48,804 nt of DNA from an uncultured Eubacteriales bacterium (GCA_902790525.1 CADASI010000017.1:1-48804); one strand, 5' to 3'. Numbered from the stretch's first letter, positions 17,010 through 26,504 are shown. Notes: generated by a model not told the origin, from the letters alone. A program made the numbers and translations.

Positions 17010-17759
17010 ATGCCCGCAAGCTCTCTGTATGATTTTGTCGCAGGCGCGCCCAAGCGCGTGCCGAAGCAGCTGCCGCCGAAGGAGTTCACCATCGGCAGCC
17101 TGCACATCGTCGATTTGACCAAGGTGCTCGATCCCAACACGGAGACCCGCCGCTGCCGCCTGTGGCGCTTCAACACCGGCGGGACCATACCGGATTTCCA
17201 CACGCTGATGGACCTGACCAGCCACCTGGGCACCCACTGCGAGTGCCCCTACCACCACGATGAGGAGTGGCCGAGCGTGGCGGAGCTGCCGCTTAACCAG
17301 TTTATCGGCCGCGGCCTCTATGAGGTGCTCGACGAGCTGCCGGAGAACGCCGAGATCACCGCGGAGTCGCTGGAAAAGCACCTCGGCAAGAAGATCCGCC
17401 CGGGCGACACCGTCATACTGGACAGCCCCTACCGCATCCCCCCCTTCACCCCGGCCACCAACGGCCCCACCGACCACCGGCTGCACGTGGGCGCGGAATC
17501 CGCCCAGTGGCTGGCGGACCACGGCGTGCAGAGCGTGGGCTTCGGCGACGGCGTGACCATCGAGGACTATGAGGCCAACGTCAAGCCCTTCCACGACATA
17601 CTGATGGCGAAGAACGTCACCTTCCTGGAGGTGCTTCAGAACCTCGACCTGCTCAAGACCGACACCTTCTTCATCAGCTACGCGCCGCTGCCCATCGTGG
17701 GCCTGGACTCCTGCCCCGTGCGCGCCTACGCCATCGAGGGCCTGGCGGAGTTCAGCTAA
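17010..17759 (+). CDS. Cyclase-family hydrolase (kynurenine formamidase-like)
   Basis: A 249-residue metal-dependent hydrolase of the PF04199 type. The metal site HLGTHCECPYHH (about 72-83) matches the family HxGTHxDxPxH pattern, with Glu in place of the usual Asp. Family members hydrolyse amides or lactones. Here a lactone or ring-opening step on a sugar acid would fit the operon, but the substrate is unknown. Start ATG follows AAGGAGG. Confidence 0.85.
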   Translation: MPASSLYDFVAGAPKRVPKQLPPKEFTIGSLHIVDLTKVLDPNTETRRCRLWRFNTGGTIPDFHTLMDLTSHLGTHCECPYHHDEEWPSVAELPLNQFIGRGLYEVLDELPENAEITAESLEKHLGKKIRPGDTVILDSPYRIPPFTPATNGPTDHRLHVGAESAQWLADHGVQSVGFGDGVTIEDYEANVKPFHDILMAKNVTFLEVLQNLDLLKTDTFFISYAPLPIVGLDSCPVRAYAIEGLAEFS

Positions 17760-17781
17760 TCATCCCGGAAGGAGGGATTCC

Positions 17782-18786
17782 ATGACACGGGTCAAATACG
17801 AGGACATGCGCCTCGAATTCAAGCGCATCCTGATGAAGCGGGGCTTCACGGAGGATGACGCCGGGGCCGCCGCCGCGGTGTTCGCGGACAACAGCCTGGA
17901 CGGCGTGTACAGCCACGGCTACATCCGCTTTCCCCGGATGGTGAGCTATCTGGACCAGGGCGTCATCGACCCGAAGGTCGAGGCGACCTGCGAGATGGCC
18001 TTCGGCGCCATGGAGCGCTGGGACGGCCACCGGGGCTTCGGCCCGCTTAACGCCCGCAAGGCCATGGACCGCGCCTGCGCCCTGGCGCGGGAGTTCGGCA
18101 TCGGCCTGGTGGCCCTGGGCAACAACAACCACTGGCTGAGGGGCGGCAGCTACGGCTGGCAGGCGGCCAATCAGGGCATGATCGGCATCTGCTGGTCGAA
18201 CACCACGCCCAACATGCCCGCCTGGGGCGGCAAGGACCGCAAGATCGGCAACAACCCCATCATATTCGCGGTGCCCCAGTCCAACGGCGAGCACGTGGTG
18301 GTGGACTGCGCGCTGTCCCAGTTCTCCTTCGGCAAGCTGGAGGAAGCCAAGCTGGCGGGCAGGCGGATGCCCCTGCCCTGCGGCTATGACGACGACGACA
18401 ACCTGACCGACGACCCCGCCCCGGTGATGGCGAACCTGCGGCTGGCCCCCATGGGCTACTGGAAGGGCAGCGGCATTTCGATGCTTCTGGACCTGATCGC
18501 CACCGTGCTGACCAACGCCAACTCCGTTCAGAAGATCGGCACCTTCGGCGCGGAGGTCGGGCTATCGCAGATCATGATCGCCATCGACCCCGGCAAGTTC
18601 AACGACCCGGCGCTCACGGACGAAATCGTCCGGACGCTCATCGCGGACGTCAGATCCTCCGAGCCGCTCAAGGGCGGCCCGCCGGTGCGCTACCCCGGGG
18701 AGCGGGACGTCAAGACCCGCAAGGAGAACATGGAAAGCGGCATCCCCGTCAACGACGAGGTCTGGACGCAGATCCAGCGTCTTTGA
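17782..18786 (+). CDS. yiaK: Ldh-family oxidoreductase, 2,3-diketo-L-gulonate reductase-like (YiaK)
   Basis: The 334-residue NAD(P)H-dependent enzyme of the malate/L-lactate dehydrogenase 2 family closely follows E. coli YiaK/DlgD as I remember it: SLDGVYSHGYIRFPRMV, NNNHWLRGGSYGWQA and PMGYWKGSGISMLLDLIAT. In E. coli it reduces 2,3-diketo-L-gulonate to 3-keto-L-gulonate. The start follows GGAAGGAGGG. Its TRAP transporter and YiaL-family neighbours strengthen the match. The exact substrate could differ. Confidence 0.9.
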   Translation: MTRVKYEDMRLEFKRILMKRGFTEDDAGAAAAVFADNSLDGVYSHGYIRFPRMVSYLDQGVIDPKVEATCEMAFGAMERWDGHRGFGPLNARKAMDRACALAREFGIGLVALGNNNHWLRGGSYGWQAANQGMIGICWSNTTPNMPAWGGKDRKIGNNPIIFAVPQSNGEHVVVDCALSQFSFGKLEEAKLAGRRMPLPCGYDDDDNLTDDPAPVMANLRLAPMGYWKGSGISMLLDLIATVLTNANSVQKIGTFGAEVGLSQIMIAIDPGKFNDPALTDEIVRTLIADVRSSEPLKGGPPVRYPGERDVKTRKENMESGIPVNDEVWTQIQRL

Positions 18787-18882
18787 TATCCATCATGATC
18801 GTACAGGAAGGAGGATAGCAAGAATCCCGATCACATTCCTGAACGCATAGCAACAAAATCGCAAATCAGAAAGGAGAACACC

Positions 18883-19887
18883 ATGAAGAAGTTTTTTGCC
18901 ATTCTGCTGACCCTGTGCCTGTTCGCCATGTGCATCCCCGCCTTTGCCGCGGAGCTGACCCTGAACATCGCCTCCAACGCCACCGACCCCACCAACCCCT
19001 ACAGCTACGGCCTTGACAAGTTCAAGGAGGTCGCGGAGGAGATCTCCGGCGGCAAGATCGAAGTCATCGTCCACAAGGGCACCCTGGGCCAGGACGAGAC
19101 CGAGCTGGTGCAGAAGCTCGCCATGGAAGCGGTTGACATCGTGGTCTCCTCCCCCGGCTTCATGACCGGCGTCGGCGTGCCCGAGGTCGACTTCCTGTCC
19201 CTGGAGTACCTGTTCGACAGCTTCGATCACTGGGAAGCCTGCATGGACGGCGAGTTCGGCGACAGCATGCGCGAGATCATCAAGCAGAAGACCGGCAACA
19301 TGTACCGCATCCTGGGCTACTGGTCCTCCGGTGTGCGCGACGTGTACGCCAAGAAGGCCATCACCAGCCCCGACGACATGAAGGGCCTCAAGATCCGCAC
19401 CCAGAACTCCAAGGTGCAGCAGGACTTCTTCATCGCCTGCGGCGCGGTGCCCACCAGCGTGGCCTGGGGCGAGCTGTACCAGGCGCTGCAGCAGGGCGTT
19501 GCGGACGGCGCTGAGAACGACTACACCAACCTGACCCTCAAGGAGCACCACAAGACCCCCAACGGCTGCTTCATCAACGAGACCCATCACGACTACACCA
19601 CCCGCCTGTTCATGATGAGCGGCAACAAATATGACCGCCTCACCGACGAGCAGAAGGCGTGGATCGACGAGGCCGCCGCGGCCTGCACGGCTGAGGAGCG
19701 CCAGATCACCTACAACATGCTGGCCGAGTCCAAGCAGAAGGCCATCGACGACGGCGCCACCATCACCGAGCACGACGACATCGACATCGCCGCCTTCAAG
19801 GCCATCGCCGAGCCCATTCAGGACGAGTTTGCCGCCAAGATCGGCATGACCGAGCAGCTTGCGACGATCCGCTCCCTGGCCAAGTAA
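18883..19887 (+). CDS. dctP: TRAP transporter substrate-binding protein (DctP family, YiaO-like)
   Basis: A 334-residue extracytoplasmic solute receptor. It has an N-terminal signal peptide (MKKFF then a hydrophobic run, cleavage likely after AFA near residue 22) and no convincing lipobox. The family core GLKIRTQNSKVQQDFF and VAWGELYQALQQGVADGAEN carries the conserved Arg that binds the carboxylate of the ligand. AAAGGAG precedes the ATG. The 96-nt gap after yiaK has an unused-looking ribosome binding site at 18804-18813 but no gene that I can support. Confidence 0.95.
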   Translation: MKKFFAILLTLCLFAMCIPAFAAELTLNIASNATDPTNPYSYGLDKFKEVAEEISGGKIEVIVHKGTLGQDETELVQKLAMEAVDIVVSSPGFMTGVGVPEVDFLSLEYLFDSFDHWEACMDGEFGDSMREIIKQKTGNMYRILGYWSSGVRDVYAKKAITSPDDMKGLKIRTQNSKVQQDFFIACGAVPTSVAWGELYQALQQGVADGAENDYTNLTLKEHHKTPNGCFINETHHDYTTRLFMMSGNKYDRLTDEQKAWIDEAAAACTAEERQITYNMLAESKQKAIDDGATITEHDDIDIAAFKAIAEPIQDEFAAKIGMTEQLATIRSLAK

Positions 19888-19906
19888 TCAGCCAAATCCC
19901 ATGGAT

Positions 19907-19946
19907 GCGAGCGGTTCTCCGCCCCCTCGGGCGGGGAACCACTCGC
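19907..19946 (+). other. Stable intercistronic hairpin between dctP and dctQ
   Basis: GCGAG at 19907 to CTCGC at 19946 form a stem of about 17 bp with one mismatch and one G-U pair and a tiny loop near 19924-19929. There is no T-tract, so it may act as a 3' stabiliser for dctP mRNA or a partial terminator. Confidence 0.7.
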
Positions 19947-19972
19947 CGTGGTTGACAGTGTAGGAGATGGCT

Positions 19973-20455
19973 ATGAAAAAAGTGATTGATACGCTGCAGA
20001 AGATACAGATCGCCATCGGCGGCTTTTTTCTGCTGATCTTTCTGGTGACCGTCGTCTACCAGATGGCCTGCCGCTACCTCGGCGTCGCCGCCATGTGGAC
20101 GGAGGAGGTTTCCATGTACTCCTTCATCTGGGCGGTGTTCGTCGGCGCAGGCGCGATGGTGCATTCAAAGGCCCACTTCGCCTTCACCATCTTCAGCGAT
20201 TCGCTGAAATCCCCGAAAACCAAGGCGGTGCTCCACATCTTCATCGACATCGTCATGCTGGTATTCTCCGTGTTGATGGTCAAGTACGGCATCGACGCCG
20301 CCAAGCAGTTCTGGAATTTCCGCTGGATCAACTTCCCCGAGCTGCGCAGCGGCCCGACCTGGCTGTGCATCCCCTTCTGCGGGCTGACCTCGAGCATCTA
20401 CCTGCTCTGGGCCATCTTTGAGGAGATACAGATTCTGAAAGGAGGTCAGGCCTGA
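19973..20455 (+). CDS. dctQ: TRAP transporter small membrane subunit (DctQ family, YiaM-like)
   Basis: A 160-residue protein with four hydrophobic segments (about 12-35, 47-67, 88-107, 126-150), the DctQ layout. The conserved WTEE followed by SMYSFIW is present. ATG 19973 lies 6 nt after AGGAG (19962-19966); the ATG at 19967 is too close. Its stop overlaps the dctM start in TGATG. Confidence 0.94.
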   Translation: MKKVIDTLQKIQIAIGGFFLLIFLVTVVYQMACRYLGVAAMWTEEVSMYSFIWAVFVGAGAMVHSKAHFAFTIFSDSLKSPKTKAVLHIFIDIVMLVFSVLMVKYGIDAAKQFWNFRWINFPELRSGPTWLCIPFCGLTSSIYLLWAIFEEIQILKGGQA

Positions 20456-21744
20456 TGTTGGGTGCGATACTGGTCATCATGTTCGTAGTCCTGGTTGCAA
20501 TCGGCACGCCGATCGCCTTTGCGCTGGGCCTGGTGTCCTTCACGGGCATCGCCTGCCTGCCGGACATCCCGAACATGGTGGTGTTCACCAAGATGTTCAA
20601 CGGCCTGAACAGCTTTACACTGCTGGCCGTGCCGCTGTTCATACTGGCCGCGAACCTCATGAATGAGGGCGGCATCACCGAGAAGCTGATCGAGTGCATC
20701 TGCGACCTGGTCGGCCACTGGCGGGGCGGCCTGGCCCACGCCAACGTGCTGGTGTCCATGGTGTTCGCCGGCATCTCCGGCTCCTCCCAGGCGGATACCT
20801 CCGGCGTCGGCAAGATCTTCATCCCCGCGATGGAGAAGCAGGGCTATGACAAGGGCACGTCCGTGGGCGTCACGGCGGCGTCCTCCACCCTGGGCTCCAT
20901 CATACCGCCGAGCATCACGATGGTCGTGTACTCCGGCATCGCCAACGTCTCCACCGGCGCGCTGTTCATGTCCGGCATCGTGCCCGGCATACTGCTGGGC
21001 ATCGCGATGATGCTGGTGGTCAAGATGTTCTCCAAGAAGAAGAACTTCCCCAAGCGCGAGCGCGTGCCGGTCAAGACCGCCATCGCGCACACGCTCAAGT
21101 CCCTGCCGGCCCTGATGACCCCCATCATCCTCATCGGCGGCATCGTGTCCGGCCTTTTCACCCCCACCGAGTCCGCGGCCTTCGCGTGCATCTACGCGCT
21201 CCTGGTCGGCATATTCTTCTATCGCTCCATCAAGGTCAGCCGCCTGCCGGCCATACTGATCGAGACGATGAAGATGGCCTCCCTGTCGCTGTTCGCGCTG
21301 GCCACCGCCAACGCCCTGGGCGAGCTTCTGAGCTACTATCGCCTGAACGTAATCGCGCAGCAGTTCTTCACCAGCCTGCCCGGCGGCAGCCTGATCTTCC
21401 TGCTGGTGGTCGTGGCGTTCTTCCTGTTCGTCGGCACCTTCATGGACGCGGTTCCCGCCATGATCCTGTTTGTGCCGATCATACTGCCCTCCGCCGCGGC
21501 GCTGGGCCTGAGCCCCATCATCCTGGGCCTCATCATCATCGTCACACTGGCCTTGGGCCTGGTGACGCCCCCCTACGGACTGTGCCTGCTGTTAGCCTGT
21601 AATATCAGCGGGACGACGATCGAGGAAGGCTTCAAGGGCGCGCTGCCCTACTTCCTGTCCTCCCTGGTCGTGCTGTTCCTGCTGATACTGTTCCCGAACT
21701 TCTGGCTGGCCATACCGAAGGCCATCTTCCCGGCACTGTTCTAA
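20455..21744 (+). CDS. dctM: TRAP transporter large permease (DctM family, YiaN-like)
   Basis: A 429-residue permease with about 12 membrane segments; with dctP and dctQ it forms an ion-coupled importer. Family features seen are GISGSSQADTSGVG, the ASSTLGSIIPPSITMVVY loop and LVTPPYGLCLLL. The start overlaps the dctQ stop, implying translational coupling. GGAGG lies 7-8 nt upstream within dctQ. Confidence 0.96.
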   Translation: MLGAILVIMFVVLVAIGTPIAFALGLVSFTGIACLPDIPNMVVFTKMFNGLNSFTLLAVPLFILAANLMNEGGITEKLIECICDLVGHWRGGLAHANVLVSMVFAGISGSSQADTSGVGKIFIPAMEKQGYDKGTSVGVTAASSTLGSIIPPSITMVVYSGIANVSTGALFMSGIVPGILLGIAMMLVVKMFSKKKNFPKRERVPVKTAIAHTLKSLPALMTPIILIGGIVSGLFTPTESAAFACIYALLVGIFFYRSIKVSRLPAILIETMKMASLSLFALATANALGELLSYYRLNVIAQQFFTSLPGGSLIFLLVVVAFFLFVGTFMDAVPAMILFVPIILPSAAALGLSPIILGLIIIVTLALGLVTPPYGLCLLLACNISGTTIEEGFKGALPYFLSSLVVLFLLILFPNFWLAIPKAIFPALF

Positions 21745-21816
21745 AGGACCCACGCTGGAGCCGCGCCGCGAGGCCGGCCCCAGCTATTATTATGTCCGAT
21801 CGAAAGGATGCCGTCC

Positions 21817-22677
21817 ATGGGTTACGTCTACCTGCTGCTCCAGGCGCTGATATTCAGCTTCGGCGGCATACTCATAAAGACCGCCGCACAGTGCTTTTCG
21901 CCGTTCATGGTGTCCTTTTTACGCTTCGCGCTGGGCGTGCTGTTTCTGCTGGCGCTCCAGATCATCCGCGGCAGGCGGCCGCGCCTTGTGCTCTTGAACC
22001 GCGTGATCGTGTTCGGCGGCGTCGCCAAGACGCTCCACTACCTGGGCGAAAACTACGGCGTGACGCACGGCTTCTCCTACGGCAACGTGGTGATCTGGCC
22101 GGTGCAGACCGTGGTGATACTGCTGATCTCGGTGCTCTTCCTCAGGGAGCGTGTGACGAAGCGGGCCGTCGCCGGGGCGTTTCTGTGCGTGACCGGCATC
22201 GGGCTTCTGACCTGGAACGGCGCGCCGCCCGAGGCCTTCTTCGGCGCTCAGGGCGCACTGCTACTGGCGTTCGTGATCGCGGGCATCGGCGCGTCGCTGT
22301 TCTCCGTGGCGCAGAAGAAGCTGCTCGACCGCATGGACACCGTGGACCTGAACACCTCGATGTTCGTGATCGGCGGCCTGTGCGCCGCGGGCGTGCTGCC
22401 GCTGACCGACGCGCCGGTGACGGGGCTTCAAATCCCCGCCGCCGTCGCCATGCTGATGCTGGGCGCCATCACCGGCGCGGGCTTCCTCTTGCAGGCGGAG
22501 GGACTCAAGACCGTGCCCATATTCACCGCCACGCTGGTGCAGAGCTACACGGTGATACTGTCGCTCGTGTGGGCGGCGCTACTGTACCGCGAGCGCATCA
22601 CGGGCTGGATCGTCGCCGGGACCGCGCTGTTTCTGATCGGCATACTGATCGTCAACCTGAAACCCAAACGACGCTGA
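21817..22677 (+). CDS. EamA/DMT-family membrane transporter
   Basis: About 286 residues with ten hydrophobic segments in two EamA repeats. Each repeat ends in the usual LRERVTKRAVAG / YRERITGWIVAG motif. Family members move amino acids, sugars or nucleotide metabolites, mostly outward. ATG 21817 lies 8 nt after AAAGGA; ATG 21808 is in frame but too close. Co-orientation with the TRAP genes suggests handling of the same substrate or a product; direction is unknown. Confidence 0.88.
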   Translation: MGYVYLLLQALIFSFGGILIKTAAQCFSPFMVSFLRFALGVLFLLALQIIRGRRPRLVLLNRVIVFGGVAKTLHYLGENYGVTHGFSYGNVVIWPVQTVVILLISVLFLRERVTKRAVAGAFLCVTGIGLLTWNGAPPEAFFGAQGALLLAFVIAGIGASLFSVAQKKLLDRMDTVDLNTSMFVIGGLCAAGVLPLTDAPVTGLQIPAAVAMLMLGAITGAGFLLQAEGLKTVPIFTATLVQSYTVILSLVWAALLYRERITGWIVAGTALFLIGILIVNLKPKRR

Positions 22678-22691
22678 TATGGAGGCGCAAC

Positions 22692-23192
22692 ATGATTTAC
22701 GGCAATGTCAACAACGCATTCTTTGAGCAGCAGGCCGCCATCCTCCCCAAGCCCCTGGCGGACGCGCTGCGCTTTTTGAAGACCGCCGACCTGGCCAACC
22801 ACGCGCCCGGCCGGTTCCCGATGGACCTGAACGGCGTGGACGTCATCCTCCAGGTGATGGACCTGAACACCAACCCCCGCGAGAAGCTGAGCCCCGAGAT
22901 CCACCGCAAGTACATCGACGTGCAGTTCTGCGTGTCCGGCGGCCCGGAGCGGGCGACCTTCTTCAACGACGATGGCGCGAATGTCGTCAAGTCCGACGAG
23001 CTCAACACCGAGCGCGACATACTGTTCTATGAGAACAACGCGGGCGTGCAGGAGAACACCGTGTTCCTCGCCCCCGGCGACTACGCCGTGTACCTCCCCT
23101 GGGACGTGCACGTGCCCGGCCAGAACGCCTTCGACGATTCCCGCCCCTTCCGCAAGATCGTCATGAAAGTGCCCATGGCGGCGTGCCTGTGA
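22692..23192 (+). CDS. yiaL: YhcH/YjgK/YiaL family protein
   Basis: A 166-residue beta-barrel (cupin-like) protein of the YiaL family. Typical segments are EIHRKYIDVQFCVSG, FLAPGDYAVYLPWDVHVPG and a C-terminal KIVMKV. E. coli YiaL is in the 2,3-diketogulonate operon, and relatives handle sialic acid or uronate metabolism, probably as isomerases, anomerases or hydrolases; the reaction is not settled. GGAGG precedes the ATG. It is the last gene of the operon, ending at a palindromic terminator. Confidence 0.9.
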   Translation: MIYGNVNNAFFEQQAAILPKPLADALRFLKTADLANHAPGRFPMDLNGVDVILQVMDLNTNPREKLSPEIHRKYIDVQFCVSGGPERATFFNDDGANVVKSDELNTERDILFYENNAGVQENTVFLAPGDYAVYLPWDVHVPGQNAFDDSRPFRKIVMKVPMAACL

Positions 23193-23195
23193 TCT

Positions 23196-23237
23196 GACAA
23201 GACAAGGCCCCTCGCGCGCGAGGGGCCTTGTCTTGTC
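23196..23237. terminator. 42-bp perfect palindromic terminator between convergent genes
   Basis: The half-site 23196-23216 is exactly complementary to 23217-23237; the apex is CTCGCGCGCGAG. It serves yiaL (+) and the ferritin-like gene (-), whose stop codon it overlaps by 2 nt. Confidence 0.85.
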
Positions 23238-24495
23238 ACTTGTTTGCCATCGCCAAACTCTCCCGACCGACCATGATGTTGTCATGCTTGCGGTCCCTGA
23301 GGGCCTTGACGGGGTTCTCGGCGGTCTCATAGCGGTAGTCGCGCCCCTCCCGCTCGATCAGGCGCTCGATGATGTCGTGGCTCTCCACGGTCTCGGGATT
23401 GCCGTTCACGCCGGCCTGATAGCGGAAGAAGTCGGCGTCGTCGCCCATCTTGTCCACCGGCGTCCAGGACTCCCGGTCGGCGGTCAGCGTGACGGTGTTC
23501 TTCAACACGTCGCGCACGTAGTCCACGTTGCTGGTGAGCACGAGCGGCTCGGGGAAGCTGCCGTCGGGCATAATCTGCTGCCAGGTGCGGCCCTCATAGG
23601 CCAGCAGGAGCTGCGCCGCGGCGTGCAGGTGGGCGACCTCCATGTCGAACAGGCGCTCCCAGATCGGGCGGATGTGCCGGTCGGTCTCGGTCTCCATGGC
23701 GGACCAGTACAGATACGCCTCCGCGTACTGGTGGTTCACCAGGCACTCAAGCCACGTGGGGTTTGGGTCGATCAGGCTGCCGTAGTGGGTCACGTGCTGC
23801 TCCTCCACCATGCCGATCTCCCGGTACAGCCTTCGGCCGTACTCCTTGGGATAGAAGGGGGCCACGTTCATATAGTAGTTCATGGTCTGCTGCTCGGCGG
23901 TGGTGATGATGGCCGAGCACAGCTTCGTGACCGGCGAGGCGGACTGGCTGAGGATCGGATAGTTCACGCTGTCGAAGGGGTGCCTGTGATGGGCGATGGT
24001 CGGTCGGCCCGGCATGATCTCGGTGTAGCGCCCCACCAGCTCCTCGGCGTGCATGTGGCTGTCGAAGCTCATCAGGTCGGCATAGCGGTACAGGTGGTCG
24101 AAGTCTTCCAGCAGCGCGAAGTCTAGTGCCTCCTTGACGTAAGGATTCTCCTCCCGCTTCGCAAGCGCCGCGGTCAGGTCGACGGCCAGCTGCTCGTAGC
24201 CGATGGTGTGCGCCAGTATGTCCTCGTCCAGCGGCTTCAAAGCGCTCACCAGCTTCTGCTGTTGCTGCTCCTGGCGGCGCATCTGCGCCAGCGCCCGCCG
24301 CAGATCGTTGTCGACGGTGTGCCTCGTAAACTGGTGGGAGAACCACACGGCCTCGAACTCCGTGCCGTTCATCAGTATCACGCGGGTCTTGGTGTAGGGG
24401 TCCACCTCGCGGCTGTCGTAGGGGATCGGCGACATCTCCTGCCAGTCCAGGTACAGGTTCTCGAGGTTCTGGGGTTTCAGCTCAAATGGATTCAT
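23236..24495 (-). CDS. Unrecognised protein with ferritin-like diiron pattern
   Basis: I do not recognise this 419-residue protein. It is soluble, acidic and helical, and shows the four-helix diiron pattern E / ExxH / E / ExxH: E130 (with H134), E231xxH234, E259, E286xxH289. Many further His and Glu residues sit nearby (HMHAEE, HHRH). This suggests a carboxylate-bridged metal site as in ferritins and rubrerythrins, but no rubredoxin part is present and it is much longer than ferritins. ATG 24495 follows AAGGAG; the in-frame ATG at 24540 has no such site. Metal storage, peroxide reduction or oxidation of a small molecule are all possible. Confidence 0.55.
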   Translation of the reverse strand: MNPFELKPQNLENLYLDWQEMSPIPYDSREVDPYTKTRVILMNGTEFEAVWFSHQFTRHTVDNDLRRALAQMRRQEQQQQKLVSALKPLDEDILAHTIGYEQLAVDLTAALAKREENPYVKEALDFALLEDFDHLYRYADLMSFDSHMHAEELVGRYTEIMPGRPTIAHHRHPFDSVNYPILSQSASPVTKLCSAIITTAEQQTMNYYMNVAPFYPKEYGRRLYREIGMVEEQHVTHYGSLIDPNPTWLECLVNHQYAEAYLYWSAMETETDRHIRPIWERLFDMEVAHLHAAAQLLLAYEGRTWQQIMPDGSFPEPLVLTSNVDYVRDVLKNTVTLTADRESWTPVDKMGDDADFFRYQAGVNGNPETVESHDIIERLIEREGRDYRYETAENPVKALRDRKHDNIMVGRESLAMANK

Positions 24496-24656
24496 GGACA
24501 CACGCTCCTTCGATTTCGGGATGATCATAGCGTGCGCCAAAGCAGGTTAATTATGCGTTATTTCCCGGAAACTGACTTTCTTTGACTTATTGTTGATGCT
24601 GAATTTACATTGGCGGTGTAGAATAGACGTGGTCAATCCGAAAGAGAGGGAAATGT

Positions 24657-26504
24657 ATGAACGAAGTCAAGCGGCCCAGAAAACCCCTGATGTTCTACTA
24701 CGCCATCGTGCTGTTGGCGCTGATACTCTTTAACGCGCTGGTGATGCCGTTTCTGACGAATCCCAACGTCACGCAGGTGGATTACAGCGAGTTCATGAAC
24801 ATGACCAACGAGAAGCTGGTGTCCGAGGTGATGATCGAGGACAACCAGATCCTCTTCAAGGGCAAGAACAACAAGCTGTACCGGACCGGCCTGATGGACG
24901 ACCCGGAGCTCACCCAGCGGCTCTACGCCAGCGGAGCGAAGTTCTCCAGCCAGATCGTTGAGCAGATGAGCCCGATACTCTCCATACTGATCTCCTGGAT
25001 ACTGCCCATGGTGCTGATCATCGGCGTGGGCAACTACTTCAGCAAGAAGCTGGTGGAGCGGGCCGGCGGCGGCGCGGGCAGCATGATGTTCGGCATGGGC
25101 AAGTCCAACGCCAAGGTGTACGTGAAGTCCACCAGCGGCATCAAGTTTGACGACGTGGCCGGCGAGGACGAGGCCAAGGAGATTTTAAGCGAGATCGTCG
25201 ACTTCCTGGAGAACCCGAAGAAGTACGAGGCCATCGGCGCGAAGATGCCCAAGGGCGCGCTGCTGGTGGGCCCGCCCGGCACCGGCAAGACGCTGCTGGC
25301 GAAAGCCGTGGCCGGCGAGGCGAACGTGCCGTTCTTCTCCATCTCCGGCTCGGAGTTCGTGGAGATGTTCGTCGGCATGGGCGCGGCCAAGGTGCGCGAC
25401 CTGTTCAAGCAGGCCAATGAGAAGGCCCCGTGCATCGTGTTCATCGACGAGGTGGACGCCATCGGCGGCAAGCGCGACGGGCGCATCGGCGGCAACGACG
25501 AGCGCGAGCAGACGCTGAACCAGCTTTTGACCGAGATGGACGGCTTCGACGGCTCCAAGGGTGTGGTGATCCTGGCCGCCACCAACCGCCCCGAGAGCCT
25601 GGACCCCGCGCTTCTGCGCCCCGGCCGGTTTGACCGCCGGGTGCCCGTGGAGCTGCCCGACTTGAAGGGCCGCGAGGAGATATTGAAGGTGCACGCCCGG
25701 AAGGTCAACATGCAGCCCAACGTGGACTTCGGCGCGGTGGCCCGGGCGGCCGCCGGCGCGAGCGGCGCGGAGCTGGCGAACATCGTCAACGAGGCGGCGC
25801 TCAGGGCCGTGCGCGACGGGCGGAAGACCGTCACCCAGGCTGACCTGGAGGAGAGCGTCGAGGTCATCATCGCCGGATATCAGAAGAAGAACCGCGTGCT
25901 GTCCGACAAGGAGAAGATGGTGGTCGCCTACCACGAAATCGGCCACGCGCTGGTGGCGGCGAAGCAGTCCGAATCCGCGCCGGTGCACAAGATCACCATC
26001 ATCCCCCGCACCAACGGCGCGCTGGGCTACACCATGCAGGTGGAGGAGAACGAGCACTTCCTGCTGACCAGGGAGGAGCTCGAAAACAAGATCGCCACGC
26101 TGACCGGCGGCCGCGCGGCCGAGGCGCTGGTCTTCAACCAGATCACCACCGGCGCCGCCAACGACATCGAGCAGGCCACGCGGCTGGCCCGCGCCATGAT
26201 CACCCGCTACGGCATGTCCGACGCCTTCGGCATGGTGGCCATGGAGCAGCTCACCAACCAGTACCTCGGCGGCGACACCACCCTGGTCTGCTCCGACGAG
26301 ACCTCCAACCGCATCGACGAGGTCGTGCGCAAGCTCATCGCCGCCCAGTACGACAAGGCGTTCGGCCTGTTGAAGGACAACGCGCCCCAGCTCCACGCGC
26401 TGGCAAAATACCTCTATGAGCACGAGACCATCACCGGCGACGAGTTCATGGAGATCCTCCATAAGACCGAAAACCCGCCCGCGCTGCCCGTCGGGGAGGC
26501 GTGA
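24657..26504 (+). CDS. ftsH: ATP-dependent zinc metalloprotease FtsH
   Basis: A 615-residue membrane-anchored AAA protease. Two N-terminal membrane segments (about 13-33 and 105-127) flank a short extracytoplasmic domain. Walker A is GPPGTGKT (about 202-209), followed by Walker [13 protein letters not shown] and the second region of homology [19 protein letters not shown]. The zinc site is HEIGH, an Ile variant of the usual HEAGH. A TAGAAT -10-like box lies at 24619-24624. Start ATG has GAGAGGG upstream. It stands alone. Confidence 0.97.
   Translation: MNEVKRPRKPLMFYYAIVLLALILFNALVMPFLTNPNVTQVDYSEFMNMTNEKLVSEVMIEDNQILFKGKNNKLYRTGLMDDPELTQRLYASGAKFSSQIVEQMSPILSILISWILPMVLIIGVGNYFSKKLVERAGGGAGSMMFGMGKSNAKVYVKSTSGIKFDDVAGEDEAKEILSEIVDFLENPKKYEAIGAKMPKGALLVGPPGTGKTLLAKAVAGEANVPFFSISGSEFVEMFVGMGAAKVRDLFKQANEKAPCIVFIDEVDAIGGKRDGRIGGNDEREQTLNQLLTEMDGFDGSKGVVILAATNRPESLDPALLRPGRFDRRVPVELPDLKGREEILKVHARKVNMQPNVDFGAVARAAAGASGAELANIVNEAALRAVRDGRKTVTQADLEESVEVIIAGYQKKNRVLSDKEKMVVAYHEIGHALVAAKQSESAPVHKITIIPRTNGALGYTMQVEENEHFLLTREELENKIATLTGGRAAEALVFNQITTGAANDIEQATRLARAMITRYGMSDAFGMVAMEQLTNQYLGGDTTLVCSDETSNRIDEVVRKLIAAQYDKAFGLLKDNAPQLHALAKYLYEHETITGDEFMEILHKTENPPALPVGEA

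Noticed and set aside
21792-22691. Long plus-strand frame extending the YiaL gene upstream across the EamA gene
   Set aside because: The upstream part is an Arg-rich shadow of the EamA gene; YiaL starts at 22692 with its own GGAGG.
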